Source: Eonycteris spelaea (lineage: Eukaryota; Chordata; Mammalia; Chiroptera; Pteropodidae). From it: a stretch of DNA of 64,000 nt. The stretch spans positions 868,501 through 932,500 of the forward strand of contig PUFA01000312.1 in assembly GCA_003508835.1 (NCBI GenBank), in the 5' to 3' direction. Below the pieces are notes generated by a model, which was not told the DNA's origin, searched no databases, and worked only from the letters and a program-made list of their open reading frames with translations. The position numbers were made by a program, and so were the translations under genes. Positions 1 through 13,795 of this stretch are shown here, in pieces; positions within the stretch are counted from its first letter, which is position 1, and each line of letters starts with the position of its first letter.

Positions 1-329
1 ACTTCATGGGAGTTGTAGTTTAAATTATGAAAGGGTGTGGAAACTGCTCATTTATTGGTTCCAACAAGTGTCTGTCCAACGCTATAAAACCTTTGGTCTT
101 AGAGAATTTGAAATTTGAAAGAGCCTCAAGGCTGATGCCCTGATTTTTATGGCCTAAATCCTCCTACAGCTCCCATTATGAATGGGCACATCACTGTCTC
201 TGGAACAGTTCACACCCTGCTCCTGTGTATCTGTCTGATCCCCACCCAGCAAGTTAGGTCTTAGCCTGGTGAAATCTTTGCAGACACAGAAGGGCACCCT
301 TGAGTCCTTTTTCCTTTCGTTCATTCCAC

Positions 330-690
330 ACATCTCTTGAGCATCTCCTATGAGCCAAGTTTCAGTGCTAGCAACAAGCCTCCTACCCTTACAGATCAGA
401 CTTGCTCTAGCTCACTGGGAAGACAAAAGGCAGGGATGGACACCGGGGGTAATGGTCAAGGAGGAAGGGCTATTTGGACTGAGAGCTGCAGTTCAGGGAA
501 GAACCATTCCAGACAGAGGGGGAAGGCTGTGCAAAGGCCCTGTGGTGGGGGAAAGCAGCCTGAGTAGAGGGACTTAGAGGAGGCCAGTGTGACTGGAGCA
601 GATTGAGCAAGAAGAAGAGGTCAGAGAGGGGACGAGGCAAGGGAGGGGACGGTGAATGCTTGATGAGTGAATGAATGAATGTTTGCATGT
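330..690 (-). repeat. L2 LINE fragment (antisense) in NUCB1 intron
   Basis: The plus strand reads like the reverse complement of an L2 3' end: a variant of the 'last for life-cycle' tail (CTCTTGAGCATCTCCTATGAGCC) followed by GCAAAGGCCCTG further on. The stretch 1-1033 is otherwise NUCB1 intron with no gene seen. A similar L2-like stretch lies at about 2150-2690. Confidence 0.6.
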
Positions 691-1033
691 TTCTCTGCTT
701 GCCAGTGTGTCCCCTCTGTAAGCACCTAGTGTGTGGTTGGTGTTAGGCTGTGTTTGCCCATGTGATTTTCATTTCGTCTCCACTGCGGGCCTGGGAGGAG
801 GTGAGAGCTGTGGCCTAGACATCAGGCGGGCTACTCGAGGTCACAGACTAGACTGGGATTGGAGCCTGGGTCTGCTGGCTCCTGAGCCTTTGTTGATGGG
901 GCAGGCCTCCTACTCTAAATTGGGGTCTCTGGGTCCCTCAGGCGACACCCAGGGGAGCGGGGCCTGGTTCCTACTTGTGAGGAGGAACTGGGCAGGGGAA
1001 CTGGGGCGACTATGTTCATTTTTGTCACCTCAG

Positions 1034-4000
1034 GACACGGGCCTCTACTACCACCGGTACCTGCAGGAGGTCATCAACGTGCTGGAGACTGACGGGCACT
1101 TCCGCGAGAAGCTGCAGGCCGCCAATGCCGAGGACATCAAGGTGCGGCTGGGACAAGCAGCGGGAGGGGACGTGTACTCAGAGGGCTGAGTTCAGGAAGC
1201 ACTGGGCTCCCTAAAGGGGCCACATGGCTCCAGCCCTTACAAAACTGAGCCTCGGGAGAAGTTGATTCTCGGGGTGACACAATGGGGAAGGGACGTGGGG
1301 GACACAGAGTGTGTGGCCCCAGCCTGGCGTTACCATTTACCAGCTATGTGACCACCCCTTGCTGTGCCTCAGAACCCGCCTCCTGGGATCATCCCAGCAG
1401 CCATCCTTAGTGAGTGCATGATGCTGGCTCATCAAGTGCCTGGCACGGTGCTTCCTGCACAAGTACGATCACCTCTGAGGGAGCCCCGAGAATCCCCATC
1501 TTACAAAGAGAACACTGAGGCCCTAGTAGCCCTGTTCATCTGTCCTGTGGGCCCGGGTCTCACCCCCTGAGCTGGCTGAGCCCAAAGCCCACACCCCACC
1601 TCATCCTCCAAGCAGTGTCCCTCAGAAAGGATGCTGGCAGTCCCATGAGGACATAGCAGGCCCCTGCCCCGATCGTCCTTCCCATCCCATCACACACAGA
1701 CCCCTTCCCCGTTCTGGTGCCTGTTGGAACGTTCCCTCTGGAGGAGCCATCCCGAGTTCTCCAAACACCTGGGACTAGGAGAGGTCCCAGGGCCACGCCC
1801 CCAAGGGCTCAAGAGTCATGAATGACAGAAAATGATCTGAGCAATAACAGAGATAGCGGTGTCTCTGAGGAAGCCCCAGAGAGGGGCACAGTCCAGCCTG
1901 ACACGTGATAGGGCACTTCTAGGGAGAGGACCCCCCGGGTGAGGTTTGCTTCTGAATGGAAATGTCCATGATACAGTAGTTGGCATGTGGGTGGGTGCGG
2001 GAGGGGAGTGACATTTCAGACAGTCAGGAACTATGTGTGCAAACGAAGCTTCTGGTACCTTCAGCTGTCTGCTGGCAGCTCCTTATAAATGACATAAAGA
2101 CAGGGGAAATGGGGCTGGAGGGGTGGGTAGGTGCAGGATCTTGAGTGTCCAGGCCCAGAAATTCTGTCCTGGGGCCACTGGGGAGCCATAAGGGGTTCTG
2201 AATGAGGAACAAACATAACCCAAAGTGATAATCGAGGGAGCTCAGAGAAGGTGCCCGGCTTGCTTCCTGTGTGTGTGAGGCGGGGGGGGGGGGGAGGTGG
2301 AGGCGGGGACTAAGGAAGTTTTGGGGGTGATTTCTCCCACGGGCAGAGCCATCTGCTTTGAGTTCTAAAGGACAGTGAGGATCTTGTTAGGCTTGAAAGC
2401 AGTGGTGGGAATGCATCCCGGACAGCGGGCCCAGCCTGTGCAAAGGCCCAGAGGTGGGGAGGAGCCTTGCGCGTGGGGCCTACATCCAGTTAGTCCGTGT
2501 TGCTGGAACCAAGAATGTGACTTGATGAGTGATAGGAAATGGGCTGCAGAGGTGAGCAGGGCCTCGAATGCCAGGCTGAAGGGCTGGCACCTTGTCTCAG
2601 GAGCTCTAGGGAGCCCTAGGGGACATTGGAAGGCTTGTAGAAGGTTCCAGAGAGGGCAGAGGAGGGATGAGGCTGACCGGTATCCCCTCACTCTCTGGAC
2701 AGAGCGGGAAGCTAAGCCGGGAGCTGGACTTTGTCAGCCACCATGTCCGCACCAAGTTGGACGAGCTCAAGAGGCAGGAGGTGTCGCGGCTTCGGATGCT
2801 GCTCAAGGCCAAGATGGACGCAGAACAGGAGCCCAGTAAGTGGGGGTGGGGCGGGCGGGCCTGGCCTCCCTCCTGAGTTTTATTCTAGGCTGGAGGGGCC
2901 TCCCGGGGGCTCGCTCTCCCCACTGCAAATTATGCATGGACAATTGATAGAATTTTCTTCCTAGAAGGAAAACTCTGTTGTTGGTTAGTTGTTTTTTTTC
3001 CATTTTTTTCTTCCATAATCAGTCATTTAAAATTTTGATATAACTTCAAACTTACAACAAAGTTACAAGAATAGCACTAAAAAACTCCCAAATACCCTTA
3101 ACCAAAATTCTTCAGTTTTTCGATATTTGCTCCATTTACTTTTCATTCACATTTGCAAGTTCCTTGCGGATACCATGTCCCTTTATGCCTAAGTATTTCA
3201 GTGGGATTTTCCTCAAAACAAGGAATTTACCTACATAACCATAGTATTGTGATAAAAGTCAGGAAGTTTTGACAGATTGCACTGTATTTTTTTCTTGCTT
3301 TGTTATTCTCTATCTCCCCTGCTAGAGTGATTCTAACTTGCTGGCATTTATATCTGAGGCTATATTTTGTAGTCTAATTACTTGGCAGAGAGAGAGACGG
3401 AGGGAGGGAGGGAGGGAGAGAGGGAGAGAAAGAGAGAGAAAGAGAAGAAAAAAGTATGCCTGGAAGAGAACAGTTTGGGCAGGTTTAGATTAGATCTCAT
3501 CCTATTTCTGACATTCCTAGATATGGTTTGTTGAAGTGTGTGTGTGTGGGTGTGTGTGTGTGGTGTGTGTGTGTACTATCCTACTTATTTTAAATAGCTT
3601 TATTGAGATGTAATTCATATACCATATAATTTACTCATTTAACGTGTATAATTCAGTGAGTTTTAGTATATGCACAGATATGCGCAATCATCATCTAAGT
3701 CAATTTTAATCTGTTGTCATAGCCCCAAAAGGAGACCCCGTGTCACTCCTGTCCCCTACTGCAGCCCCTGTGACCACTCTCCCGCTTCCTGTCTCTGTTC
3801 TGGACATTTCATAAAATGAAATCATACAATTTGTGACCTTTTGCATCTGACTTCTTGTGCATAGGATGGTATTCTCACAGCTCATCTGCATTGTAGCATG
3901 GATTGGTGCCTTGTTCCTTTTTCAGGGCCAAGTAATATTCTGTTGTGCAGACCAACCACATTTGGTTTATCTGTTTATCCATCGATGAGCATCTGGGTTG

Positions 4001-7000
4001 CTGGCACATTTTGGCTACTGTGGACAGTGGTGTTTACTTATTGTCGCTTTGAGGTACTGCTCTGGTGCTGCTGCGGCACGTTTCGGCCCATCACTAAGTG
4101 TAAGGTCGTGCCCCCTTGTTAGTGAGAACCACCTCCAACTTCTCCCTTCATCTCCCGACAGACACACCTGTGAGGCTCCCATGTCACAGGTGGGAGAGCT
4201 GGCTTTTGTTTTATTTCTATCTGATTCCATTTGTCCATGGACCAAATATCCTGAGTCTTGCTGCGTGTCGGGCACTGGGCAGGTGCCAGAGTTCTAAGGT
4301 GACGAGACAGACATGATCCCCGGCCTTCTCTGCTATGCCGTTTGAACTGTTACAGTGTTGGAGTCTAAATCGATCTCTGGTAAATTAGATGTTGTTCCCT
4401 TGTCACTAATGAGAAAATGGCTCCTGGTGATTATCTGCTTATTACATCCCAGGCACCGTGCTGTGGACTTCAGCTTTGTCCTTTTGACAGTTCGAAATAT
4501 CTTCAGAATCTGGCCACTTCTCTCCACATCCATTGCTGCCCCTCAGGTCCCCCTTGGATTACTGCTGTCGCCTCCTCCCTGTCACCACATCTGCTGTTCT
4601 CCCTATTTGTTCCATTTCCTACCCAGCAGTTAGTGGGATCCTGGTAACACCTATATTTGATTCTATGGGCACTGTCACAAATTACCCCAAATTAAGTGGC
4701 TTGAAATAACACACATTTATTCATTCCCTTACAGCTTGGGGGTAAGAAGTCCAAAATCAGTCTCACCGGGCCAGAATTAAGGTGTCAGCAGGGCCGGGTC
4801 CTTCTGGGGGCTGCAGGGACCGTCTGTCTCCTTGCCTTTTCCAGCTGCATTCCTTGGCTGGTGGCCCCTTCCTCCCTCTGCAAAGCTAGTGGCGAAGCAT
4901 TTCTGTTCAGTGGTCACCTTACCTTCTACAATAGTTGCATCTCCCTATGCCTCCTTCTTATAACTTAGGGACCGCCCTGGCAATCGGGGATAATCTCCCC
5001 ATCTCAAGATCCTAAATTTAATCACCTCTACAAAGTCCCTTTGGCCACATGAGCCCAAATTCCAGGAATTAGGAATCTGTGAGTATGTGACATACCCAGT
5101 TCAAGTCTGTCCTTCCTCTGCTCAGAACCCATCCCTGGTTCCCCAGTGCCCTCGGGATCAAGTCCACGGTCCTCCTTGCTGCCTGGAGGCCTGGCTGGTC
5201 CCTGCCACCCCACCCCGGCCCCTCCTCTTGTGGGCGCCATCTTGCATCAGCATTTTTAGTAAGTGCTGGGACACAATGCCTCTTTGTCACCTCAGGACCT
5301 TTGCCCATGCACTTCCCTCTGCCTGGGACATTCTTCCTCAGGGTCTTTGCCTGACTGACTGAGCTCTGCTCTCAGCTCAGATGTCACCTCCTCAGAGAGT
5401 CCTGCCCAGACCATCCTGCGCAAAGGACCCCTCCATTCGCTGAATCCTTTGTGGTCATGCGCTTGTCCCTCAGTCTCCTGTCCTCTGCCTCTAGTGGACG
5501 CTCTGTGGAGCAGATCTTGTCACCACCTAGTTCCTGCTGTGGCCACAGTGCCATTAGATTCTCAGAGGAGCACCTGGTGCCACAAAGGTTGGGGACTGCT
5601 GGATTAAACCATGGGCATTCATTGTCACCGGACTGGAGGCCAGCAGGGTGGGTTTCCTCCAAGGGCTGAGGGAAGGATGTATTCTAGGTCTCTTTTTGGC
5701 TTGTAAAAGGCCATCATTCCCATCATCTTGCCTCTGTGTCTGTCTCTGTGTTCAGACTTTCCCCTTCTTATAAGGGCACCAGCCATGTTGGATTCGGGTC
5801 CGCCCTAATGACCTCATTTTAACTCGATCACCTCTATAAAACCTTCCTCTCCAAATAAGTTCACATTCTGAGGTTCTGAGGGTTAGGACTTCAATTGACT
5901 CTTAGGGCCCCCAGTTCAACCCGTAGCAGGCATTGAGTGTGGTGCTCTGGAGCTCAGCAGCCACTTCCTAGGTGGCGACCTAGACAAGTCACTTCCCCTC
6001 TCTGGGCCTCATTTTTCACATCCATAACATGGGATAACCATAGAATCTCTGCTGTAAGATTCTTGTGAAAAGTAAATGCATTAATATAGTTAATGTGTTT
6101 AGAGCAGGGCCTGGCATACAGCAAGCGCTCAATACATGTTAGTTGTTATTATGGTTATTATTTGAAGCGTGAGACTCTGTAGTGGCGTCACTTCCTCCAG
6201 GAAGCCCTCCATGATTGCCCCAGGCTCAGTCAGGCTATCCTCTGGCCCTCCCTAGTGCCCTCTGTGTCCTCTTTTAGAGTACGTCTGGCCCAGGATGGGG
6301 ATTTTGAAAGAAAGACCATTCTATGAGTTGGGTGTTTTGTTTTTCGCTTTTTGTTTTCCCTTCCCCCTCCTCCAGATGTACAATTGGACCACTTGAGCCT
6401 CCTGAAGCAGTTCGAACACCTGGATCCTCAGAATCAGCACACGTTTGAGGCCCGGGACCTGGAGCTGCTGATCCAGACGGTAGTGTGAGGTGTGGGGGGC
6501 TACAGTGGAACACAGAGCAGGACGTGAGCCCACTCACCCCTGCCTGGCGTCCGGCAGCTGCAGAGAGCCTGGTGCTGTCTAACGACCCTCCCCAGAGTCT
6601 AAAGAAAAGCAGACATGTGGGTAGGATGGGCTCAGCCCCATTCAGGCCTGGTTTCAAATCCCTCCCCAGCTTTGTCCTTCCCATATGACCAGAGTAGGGG
6701 AGGTCCCTTCTGTGCCCTTTTTGTAGGTAGAATAATGCACCCCACCACCAAAAATGTCACACCCTAATCTACAGAACTGTGTGACCTTATTAGGCAAAAG
6801 GGATTTTGCAGACAAGGTGAAGTTGAGGGTCTAGAAGTGTGATGATCCTGGAATATCCAGGTGGACCCTAAATGTCATCACAAGAAGCCTCGAAAGAGGG
6901 AGACTTGACTTCAATACAAGCTGCAAGGTGACAACGGAAGCCAGGTGCACCCCCGCTGGCTTCAAGGACATCGGAAGGCGTCACAGCACCGAATTGGCTC

Positions 7001-10000
7001 CAGAAGCTGGAAAAGGCAAAGAAACGAATTCTCCCCTAGAGTCTCTGGAGGGAGCCTCGCTCTGCTGACACCTTAATTTCAGCCCAGTGGAACTTATTTC
7101 AGACCTCTGGCCTCCATACTGTAAGATGATAAATGTGTGTTGTTTTAAGCCACCAGGTTGATGATAATTTGTTATAGCAGCCATCAGAAGTAATACAATC
7201 TTCCCCTGAGAAATGGACGCTACAGCCCTACCTCATGGGGAAGGCCAGGTGTGGGGTGGGATTGTGGAAGCGGATGCCCAGGCCTGCCCCTGCCTCTTCC
7301 AAGCTCACCCCTCAGCCTGGCCTGGGCCCTGCGTTTATGGCCTGCTGGAGCTCCATCTAGTGGCTGTGAAGATAATAGCAGCAGCCTTTTGATTGTGCCG
7401 TCGCTGGGCGCTTGGCTCAGTCCCTAAGTGATGTTTTTCGTCACTAATTTCCAGAACATTCCAGAAACTGTCTGCTTTTCCCTAGCCCCGGTGTCATCCT
7501 CCTGGTCTCAACCCTCAGCATCTCTCATAGCCGCTTTCTCACCAGCCACTTTCCTCCACACTTGCGAGCAGGGTTTCACAGCTCAGCCCTCTTGTCCTTT
7601 GGGGCCAGATAATTCTTTGTTGTGGGGGCTGTTTGTGTGTTGTATGATGTTTAGCAGCATCCCTGACCTATGTGCATTAGATGCCAGTAGATGTCCCCCA
7701 CTAGTGACAACCAAAAGTGCCTTTAGACATTGACAATCGCCGCGGTTGAGAACCCATGCTGTACCGTCTATTCAAAGAACATGAATTTACTGTCCTACAT
7801 TGTAAGACAGAAGTCAGGAAGGGTCTCCTGAGGCTGCCATAACAAAATGCCACAGACTCAATGGCTTAAAACAACAGAATGTATCTTCTCACAGTTCTAG
7901 AGGCCAGAAGTCCAAAATCGGTATCACGGGGCTGAAACCAGGGTTTGGGCTGGGCTGTGCTCATTTCAGAGGCTATAGGAGGAAACCTGCTCCTTGTCTC
8001 TCCCGAATTCTGGAGGCTTCCAGGATTCCTTGGCTTGCAGACACATCATTCCAGTCTTGGCCTCCGTTGTCAATGGCGTTCTCCTGTGTCTCCCTGGGTC
8101 TTCCCTGTAGCCTTTTTATAAAGACACCAGTCATTAGATTTAGGGCCCACCCTAATCCAGAGTAGGACTCCATCTTAACTAATTACACCTGCAAAGACCC
8201 TATTCCAAATAATGTCACCTTCTGAGGTTCTGGGTGGATGTGAGTTTTGGGGGGACATTGTTCAACCCTGTGTAGTATTGTCATCTCTGTTTTATAGAGA
8301 TGGAAATTGAGGCACAGAGAGGCTGAGTGACTTGCCCAAGATCACACAGTTAGTGGGATTTGTTCACACAGCAGAGCCCAGATTTGAATTCTGGGTAAAA
8401 TAACTAGAGACCTCATGCTGTTTACGCCTAGCTGTGGTGCTTTTCATGTTAAGTTCACCTCCTGTATTCTCTTTCATACTTATCTTCTAATATCCTGAGA
8501 TTGTGGAGGACTTAAAAGAGCGGGGTTGCTAATGTGTAATCATCCTAATCTCTTCTGAACAGAGAGGAGGCTGCATTACAGGGCAAGACTAAGTCAGAGA
8601 GACCAAGAAATGAAACCCAGGACAGTGTGGAGGTTGGGCCAGGCTCAGAGTCAAAGGCCTGGCATTTGGAGGTTGGATTAGGGGTTGGACACAGAGGTGA
8701 GACAACAGTGGCCCTGTGCCTTTCCCCAGGCCACCCGCGACCTTGCCCAGTATGACGCAGCCCATCACGAAGAGTTCAAACGCTATGAGATGCTCAAGGA
8801 ACATGAGAGACGCCGTTATCTGGAGTCACTGGGAGGAGCAGCGGAAGGAGGCAGAGAGGAAACTGGAAGAACAACAGCGACGGCACCGAGAGCACCCCAA
8901 AGTCAATGTGCCTGTAAGGACCCCTATTCTTGTCCAACTCTTTTAAGCTCCACAAGATAGGAATGTAGCTGAAAAACTACAATTCCCAGCAGACCCTGGG
9001 GCAAAAAAGTCCCCTTTAAAATACCCAGCTATCCCCCCAGGGTATGCTGGGAGTTGGAGTTTTCTTACTTGAGGGGCATGACATTTGAGGGACGGGGATA
9101 AAGGGTTCTCTAGCTTTATCCTATAGGACCCAGACTTCTTGCTCATGAGCCCTGGCTCTCCCCTCCACAGGGCAGCCAAGCCCAGTTGAAGGAGGTGTGG
9201 GAGGAGCTGGATGGATTGGACCCCAACAGGTTTAACCCCAAGACCTTCTTCATACTGCATGGTAAGGTGGGGAGGGAGTCCCAAGACCAGGCTGAATTCT
9301 GAGGCTCTGACTTTTCAGGGCCCTGAATGCTAAGAAGGGGTCTCCCCATCTTCTTGGGACTTAGGCAGGCCAAGGAGGTCTAAACCTCTCTTCCCTGGTG
9401 GTCTAGATTGCTAGAATTTTCCATGGAAGAACCCCTGAGCTCTAAGAACTGGTCAGTATCTTCTAACCAAGCGAACCAGACTTAGCTAGGCCCAGGTAGG
9501 TCCCCTCCCAGAGGCCCTGGTCCCCGCCAGGAGCGCTGTCACTAAGGGCGACCTGTTCCCTAGTAACCAGGCCTCTAGGGAGCCCCTTCTCCATGGTGTT
9601 TAAGAGGCCGTTCCCCTTCATTCTCTTCCTATCCGTAACATAATCTTGGTTTTGCCAGGCCTCCTCAGATGTGCCCACGACCCAACCCAGAAGCTGTCAC
9701 CAGAACTAAGCAGGGCCTGGTTCATTCAGTAAATGTTTACTAAGCAACCTCTAAGCACCAGGCTTCATGGAGACCCTGTGGATACAGCTGTGAACAAAAC
9801 AAAGTCCCCCTCACCCCCACACACATACCCAGAGCCAGTGATCAGGCAAACAGATAATTCCATATTCCAGTGAACCTAAGAGATGGTGGAGTGTGAGATA
9901 CACTAACATTTTTACACATGCTACTAATTAAACTGACACACCATTGATGACAAGATGCCTCTCAATTTCCGGGATGAAAGAATATGGGGGGAGTACCTCT

Positions 10001-13000
10001 TAGAATAAAGGAAGTAGGTTCTACAGTAGTCTCAGGCTGTGACATGTACCGTGGAGATGAGGACAGCAGGATTAAAGGCCTAGAGTGACGGTCCTGGGCA
10101 GCCTGATCAGGAAAGGTTTTGCTAGACCAGCATTGTTCACTAGAACCTTCTATGCTGATGGAGGTGTTCCACATCTGTGCTGTCCAGTACCGCAGCCACC
10201 AGCCCCATGTGGCCATTCAGCACTTCCAATGTGGCTCTTAGGACTAAGGAACTGAGTTGGGGTTTTTTTTTTTTTTTGTTTTTTAGTTTTCATAAAAGTT
10301 TTAGGATTTGTAATTCTGGTAAAATACACATAAAATTTCCCACCTCAGCTGTTTGAAAGTGTGCAGTTCAGTATGTTACGTACATTCACACTGATGTGCA
10401 AACAAGAAGAAAAGAATGTTCTTCCTCCTTATGGAACTGAAACTCTATTAACTAACAACTCCCCATGACCCCTCCCCCTGCCCCTGGTAACCTGTATTCT
10501 TGTTTCTGTCTCTATGAATCTGATGACTCCAGCTAGCTCATATAAGTAAAATCGTACAGTGTTTGTCTTTTTGTGGCATAATGTCAAGGAAATGAATTTT
10601 TCACTTGATTAAGCTAAATTAATTTGCCCCATGTGGCTAGTGACTCTGCTGGGTCAGACAGCATAGCTGTAAGGCGATGACCTTTGAACAGAGAGAATTC
10701 AGTGAAGTGAGGGGTTGCACCTCACAGATGTTTGGGGGAAGAGCATTCTAGGAGGACGGCAGGGGACACACACACAGGGAAGAATGGACTTGGTCCGTCC
10801 AAGGTCACAGCCAGGGTAAGGAATTTGGATTTTGTTCCGTCTATGATGGGACACCACAAAAGGGTTTTGAGCAGAAGACTGACGTTATCTGCCTGATGGT
10901 GACAGACTTCATCTGTGTCAAGGACAGATGTAGGGGTGAGGGCCAAAGCCTGGGGCCTAGTTAGAAAGCACACGGTGCTGGTGGCTGGACCATGGGAAGG
11001 AAGAGTGCTCAGATTCTGGATTCATCTTTAAAGTCAAGCTGGTGGGACTTGCAGATGAATTGATGAGGATTATGAAGGAACAGAAGGATCCAGGATGACT
11101 CTAAGGTATTTGTCCTGAGCAGCTGGAAAAATGGAATGGAGAGGACATGCTTGTTTGGCAGGGCAGGTTGGGAACCGGGTCTGTTTATGTTAAATTAGAG
11201 TTGTCGATTACACATTTATGTGGAGATAGAGTTAGTAGTTGGATATTCAGGTGATGGCACTGAAAGCTGTGGAACTGGAGGGACCCACCTAAGGACCTGG
11301 TGGCCAATTGTGCTGTCTTTGTATGATGGAAAATGTTCTGTGCCACCCACTATGATGGCACAGGCTGTTGATCACCTGACTTGTAGTAAGTTGGACTAAT
11401 TAACGGAAATTTTGATCTGATTTCATATTAATCAATTAAAATTTAATCAATTAACATTTAAACTGCCCATGCGGCTACCATATTGGACTGATTTGAAGAT
11501 TAGACAGAGAAGAGGCCCCAGGCCAGAGCCCTTGGGCGCACCAAGTTGCGGAGGTCAGGTGGAACAGGAAGCCAGCAAAGGAGGAAGAAGGGCAGCTGAA
11601 GAGGAAAGAATGATGTTCTGGAAGCCACAGGCAAAAGTTCAAGTTAGATGCAGGCTGAAAAATTAATCGTTGATTTTATAGGGTCAGGGATCCTGGCCAC
11701 CTCAGCAGGACCAGTGTGGGTGCGTATCTGAGGGAGCAGAGGAGGCGGGGACAGTGAGCCTGGCCTTGCGGTGGATGAGCTGGATTGGCAGTGAGAGGCT
11801 CCGCTGACAACTGGAACTGGCCCTGGCCTGGTTCCCCAGGGAGGCAGAGGCTGCGACACCCCCTGGATCCTGGGCAAAGGGCTTGACCCTGTGTCCACAT
11901 CACCAAGTGCTGGGATCAACTCGTCCTATAGGATAGTGGCCCCGAGAATGGTCTCAGGGTAGCCCCACCTTCATCGACACCATTCTCGGGACCCTGGTCT
12001 GTAGGTAGGAAATGAGCCATGCCGGCCATGGGTCCCTGGAGTCTGTCATTCTGCCGCCGGACATCCATTGTTACCTGTCCTCTAAAACAGACCCCACATC
12101 AGCCCGAATTTCTTCTTCAGCTGGTCTCCCCAGGACCTGACGCACTCTGTCCTCAGTCCCCCAAGATACCTTGTTGTCTGTCCCTCAGATATCAACAGCG
12201 ATGGTGTCCTAGATGAGCAGGAGCTGGAGGCCCTCTTCACCAAGGAGGTGAGCGCCTTGGAAGCGACGCGTGCAAGGGACGCTCAGAGCAGTTACACGCC
12301 CCCTGGGGGAGCCTAGTGGTCCCCTTAGGTACCCGTGGATGTGAGTCCAGGAAAAACTACAACTCCCAGCAACCCCTGGAGCAAAAAGTGGCTTCTAGGA
12401 ATTGCAGGGTGGTGCCCCAAGGGCTGATGGGAGTTGAAGTTGTCTGGTGATGTATGTAAGGAGGTAGAGGTTGCCCTGGAATGCTCAATATGCCTTGCCT
12501 CTCACTTGACTCTGCAGCTGGAGAAAGTATATGACCCGAAGAATGAGGAAGATGACATGCGGGAGATGGAGGAGGAGCGACTGCGCATGCGGGAGCACGT
12601 GATGAAGAATGTGAGGGGAGACCCGCCACGTGGGAGGGTGGGAGCTCAGCGCAGGGAGGCCCAGCCATGTCGCTTACCCTTACTCGGCTCCCCAGGTGGA
12701 CACCAACCAGGACCGCCTTGTGACCCTGGAGGAGTTCCTCGCATCCACCCAGAGGAAGGAGTATGGGGACACCGGAGAAGGCTGGGAGGTGAGGACATGG
12801 GGAATTCAAAGGTCCTGAATATGTCTCGCTCCCAGCCCTAACCCTTCTTTCCGAGTTCCCGGCCACTTCACTTACTCTCTGGGTCTCTGTCCTCCCACCC
12901 CTTTCTGTCCTCCCTGGTCTCTGATCTTTGTCCCTGTCCCCAGCTCCCAGTCCGATCTCTCCCATCCACACACGTGGCCCAGGCCTCCCAGCCTTCTCTA

Positions 13001-13748
13001 AACCTCCACTAGCTGAGTCCCCTGCAACATGGGTGGGGAGGAGGGCACGGCTGGAGTCACCTGCTGATGGCCCCTGTCACCACCCCGGCAGACGGTGGAG
13101 ATGCATCCTGCCTACACCGAGGAGGAGCTGAGGCGTTTTGAGGAGGAGCTGGCTGCCCGAGAGGCAGAGCTGAATGCCAAGGCCCAGCGCCTCAGCCAGG
13201 AGACGGAGGCTCTGGGGCGCTCCCAGGACCGCCTGGAGGCCCAGAAGAGAGAGCTGCAGCAGGTGACCCGCTGGGGAAGCTGGGCCCATCCTCCAAGCCC
13301 CTGGCAGTCCTTGTCCTTGTGTGTCCAGAGGCCGGGAAGGGTCTCTGTGTTAATCACTGGTATAGCCTCAGGTGCTGACTGCCATCTTGAATAAGGGTGG
13401 AGGTTGGCCCCATCCCTGACAGCTCTTGGACTGACATGTTGGATAAGGGCGGGTGGGGTGTTGTAAGAGGGAGAGGGGGTGAAAAGGCCCAGGAGTGAGG
13501 AGAGGGGTAGACTCGGTGAGGGTTCAGTGAGGGCTTCTCTGTCCCAAGCTCTGACCCAAGCCATGATGGGGGATGGGGGGGCGGAGAAACGGATCTCTGT
13601 GAGTAAGCCCACCTGTCAATGAGGGAGAAACACTGAGGCCATTAGAGAAAGGACTGACCACTTAGTGGGTTGTGGAGACTCAGCATCATACCTTCTTGCC
13701 TGCACCACCCTCTGCCCCCTGCAGGCGGTTATGCAGATGGAGCAGAGG

Positions 13749-13795
<47 letters not shown>

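Noticed and set aside
6722..8275. A provirus formed by the MLT1-type LTRs at 6722-7196 and 7820-8275
   Set aside because: The two lie in opposite orientation, differ in subtype and have no internal retroviral genes between them, so they are independent solo LTR relics.
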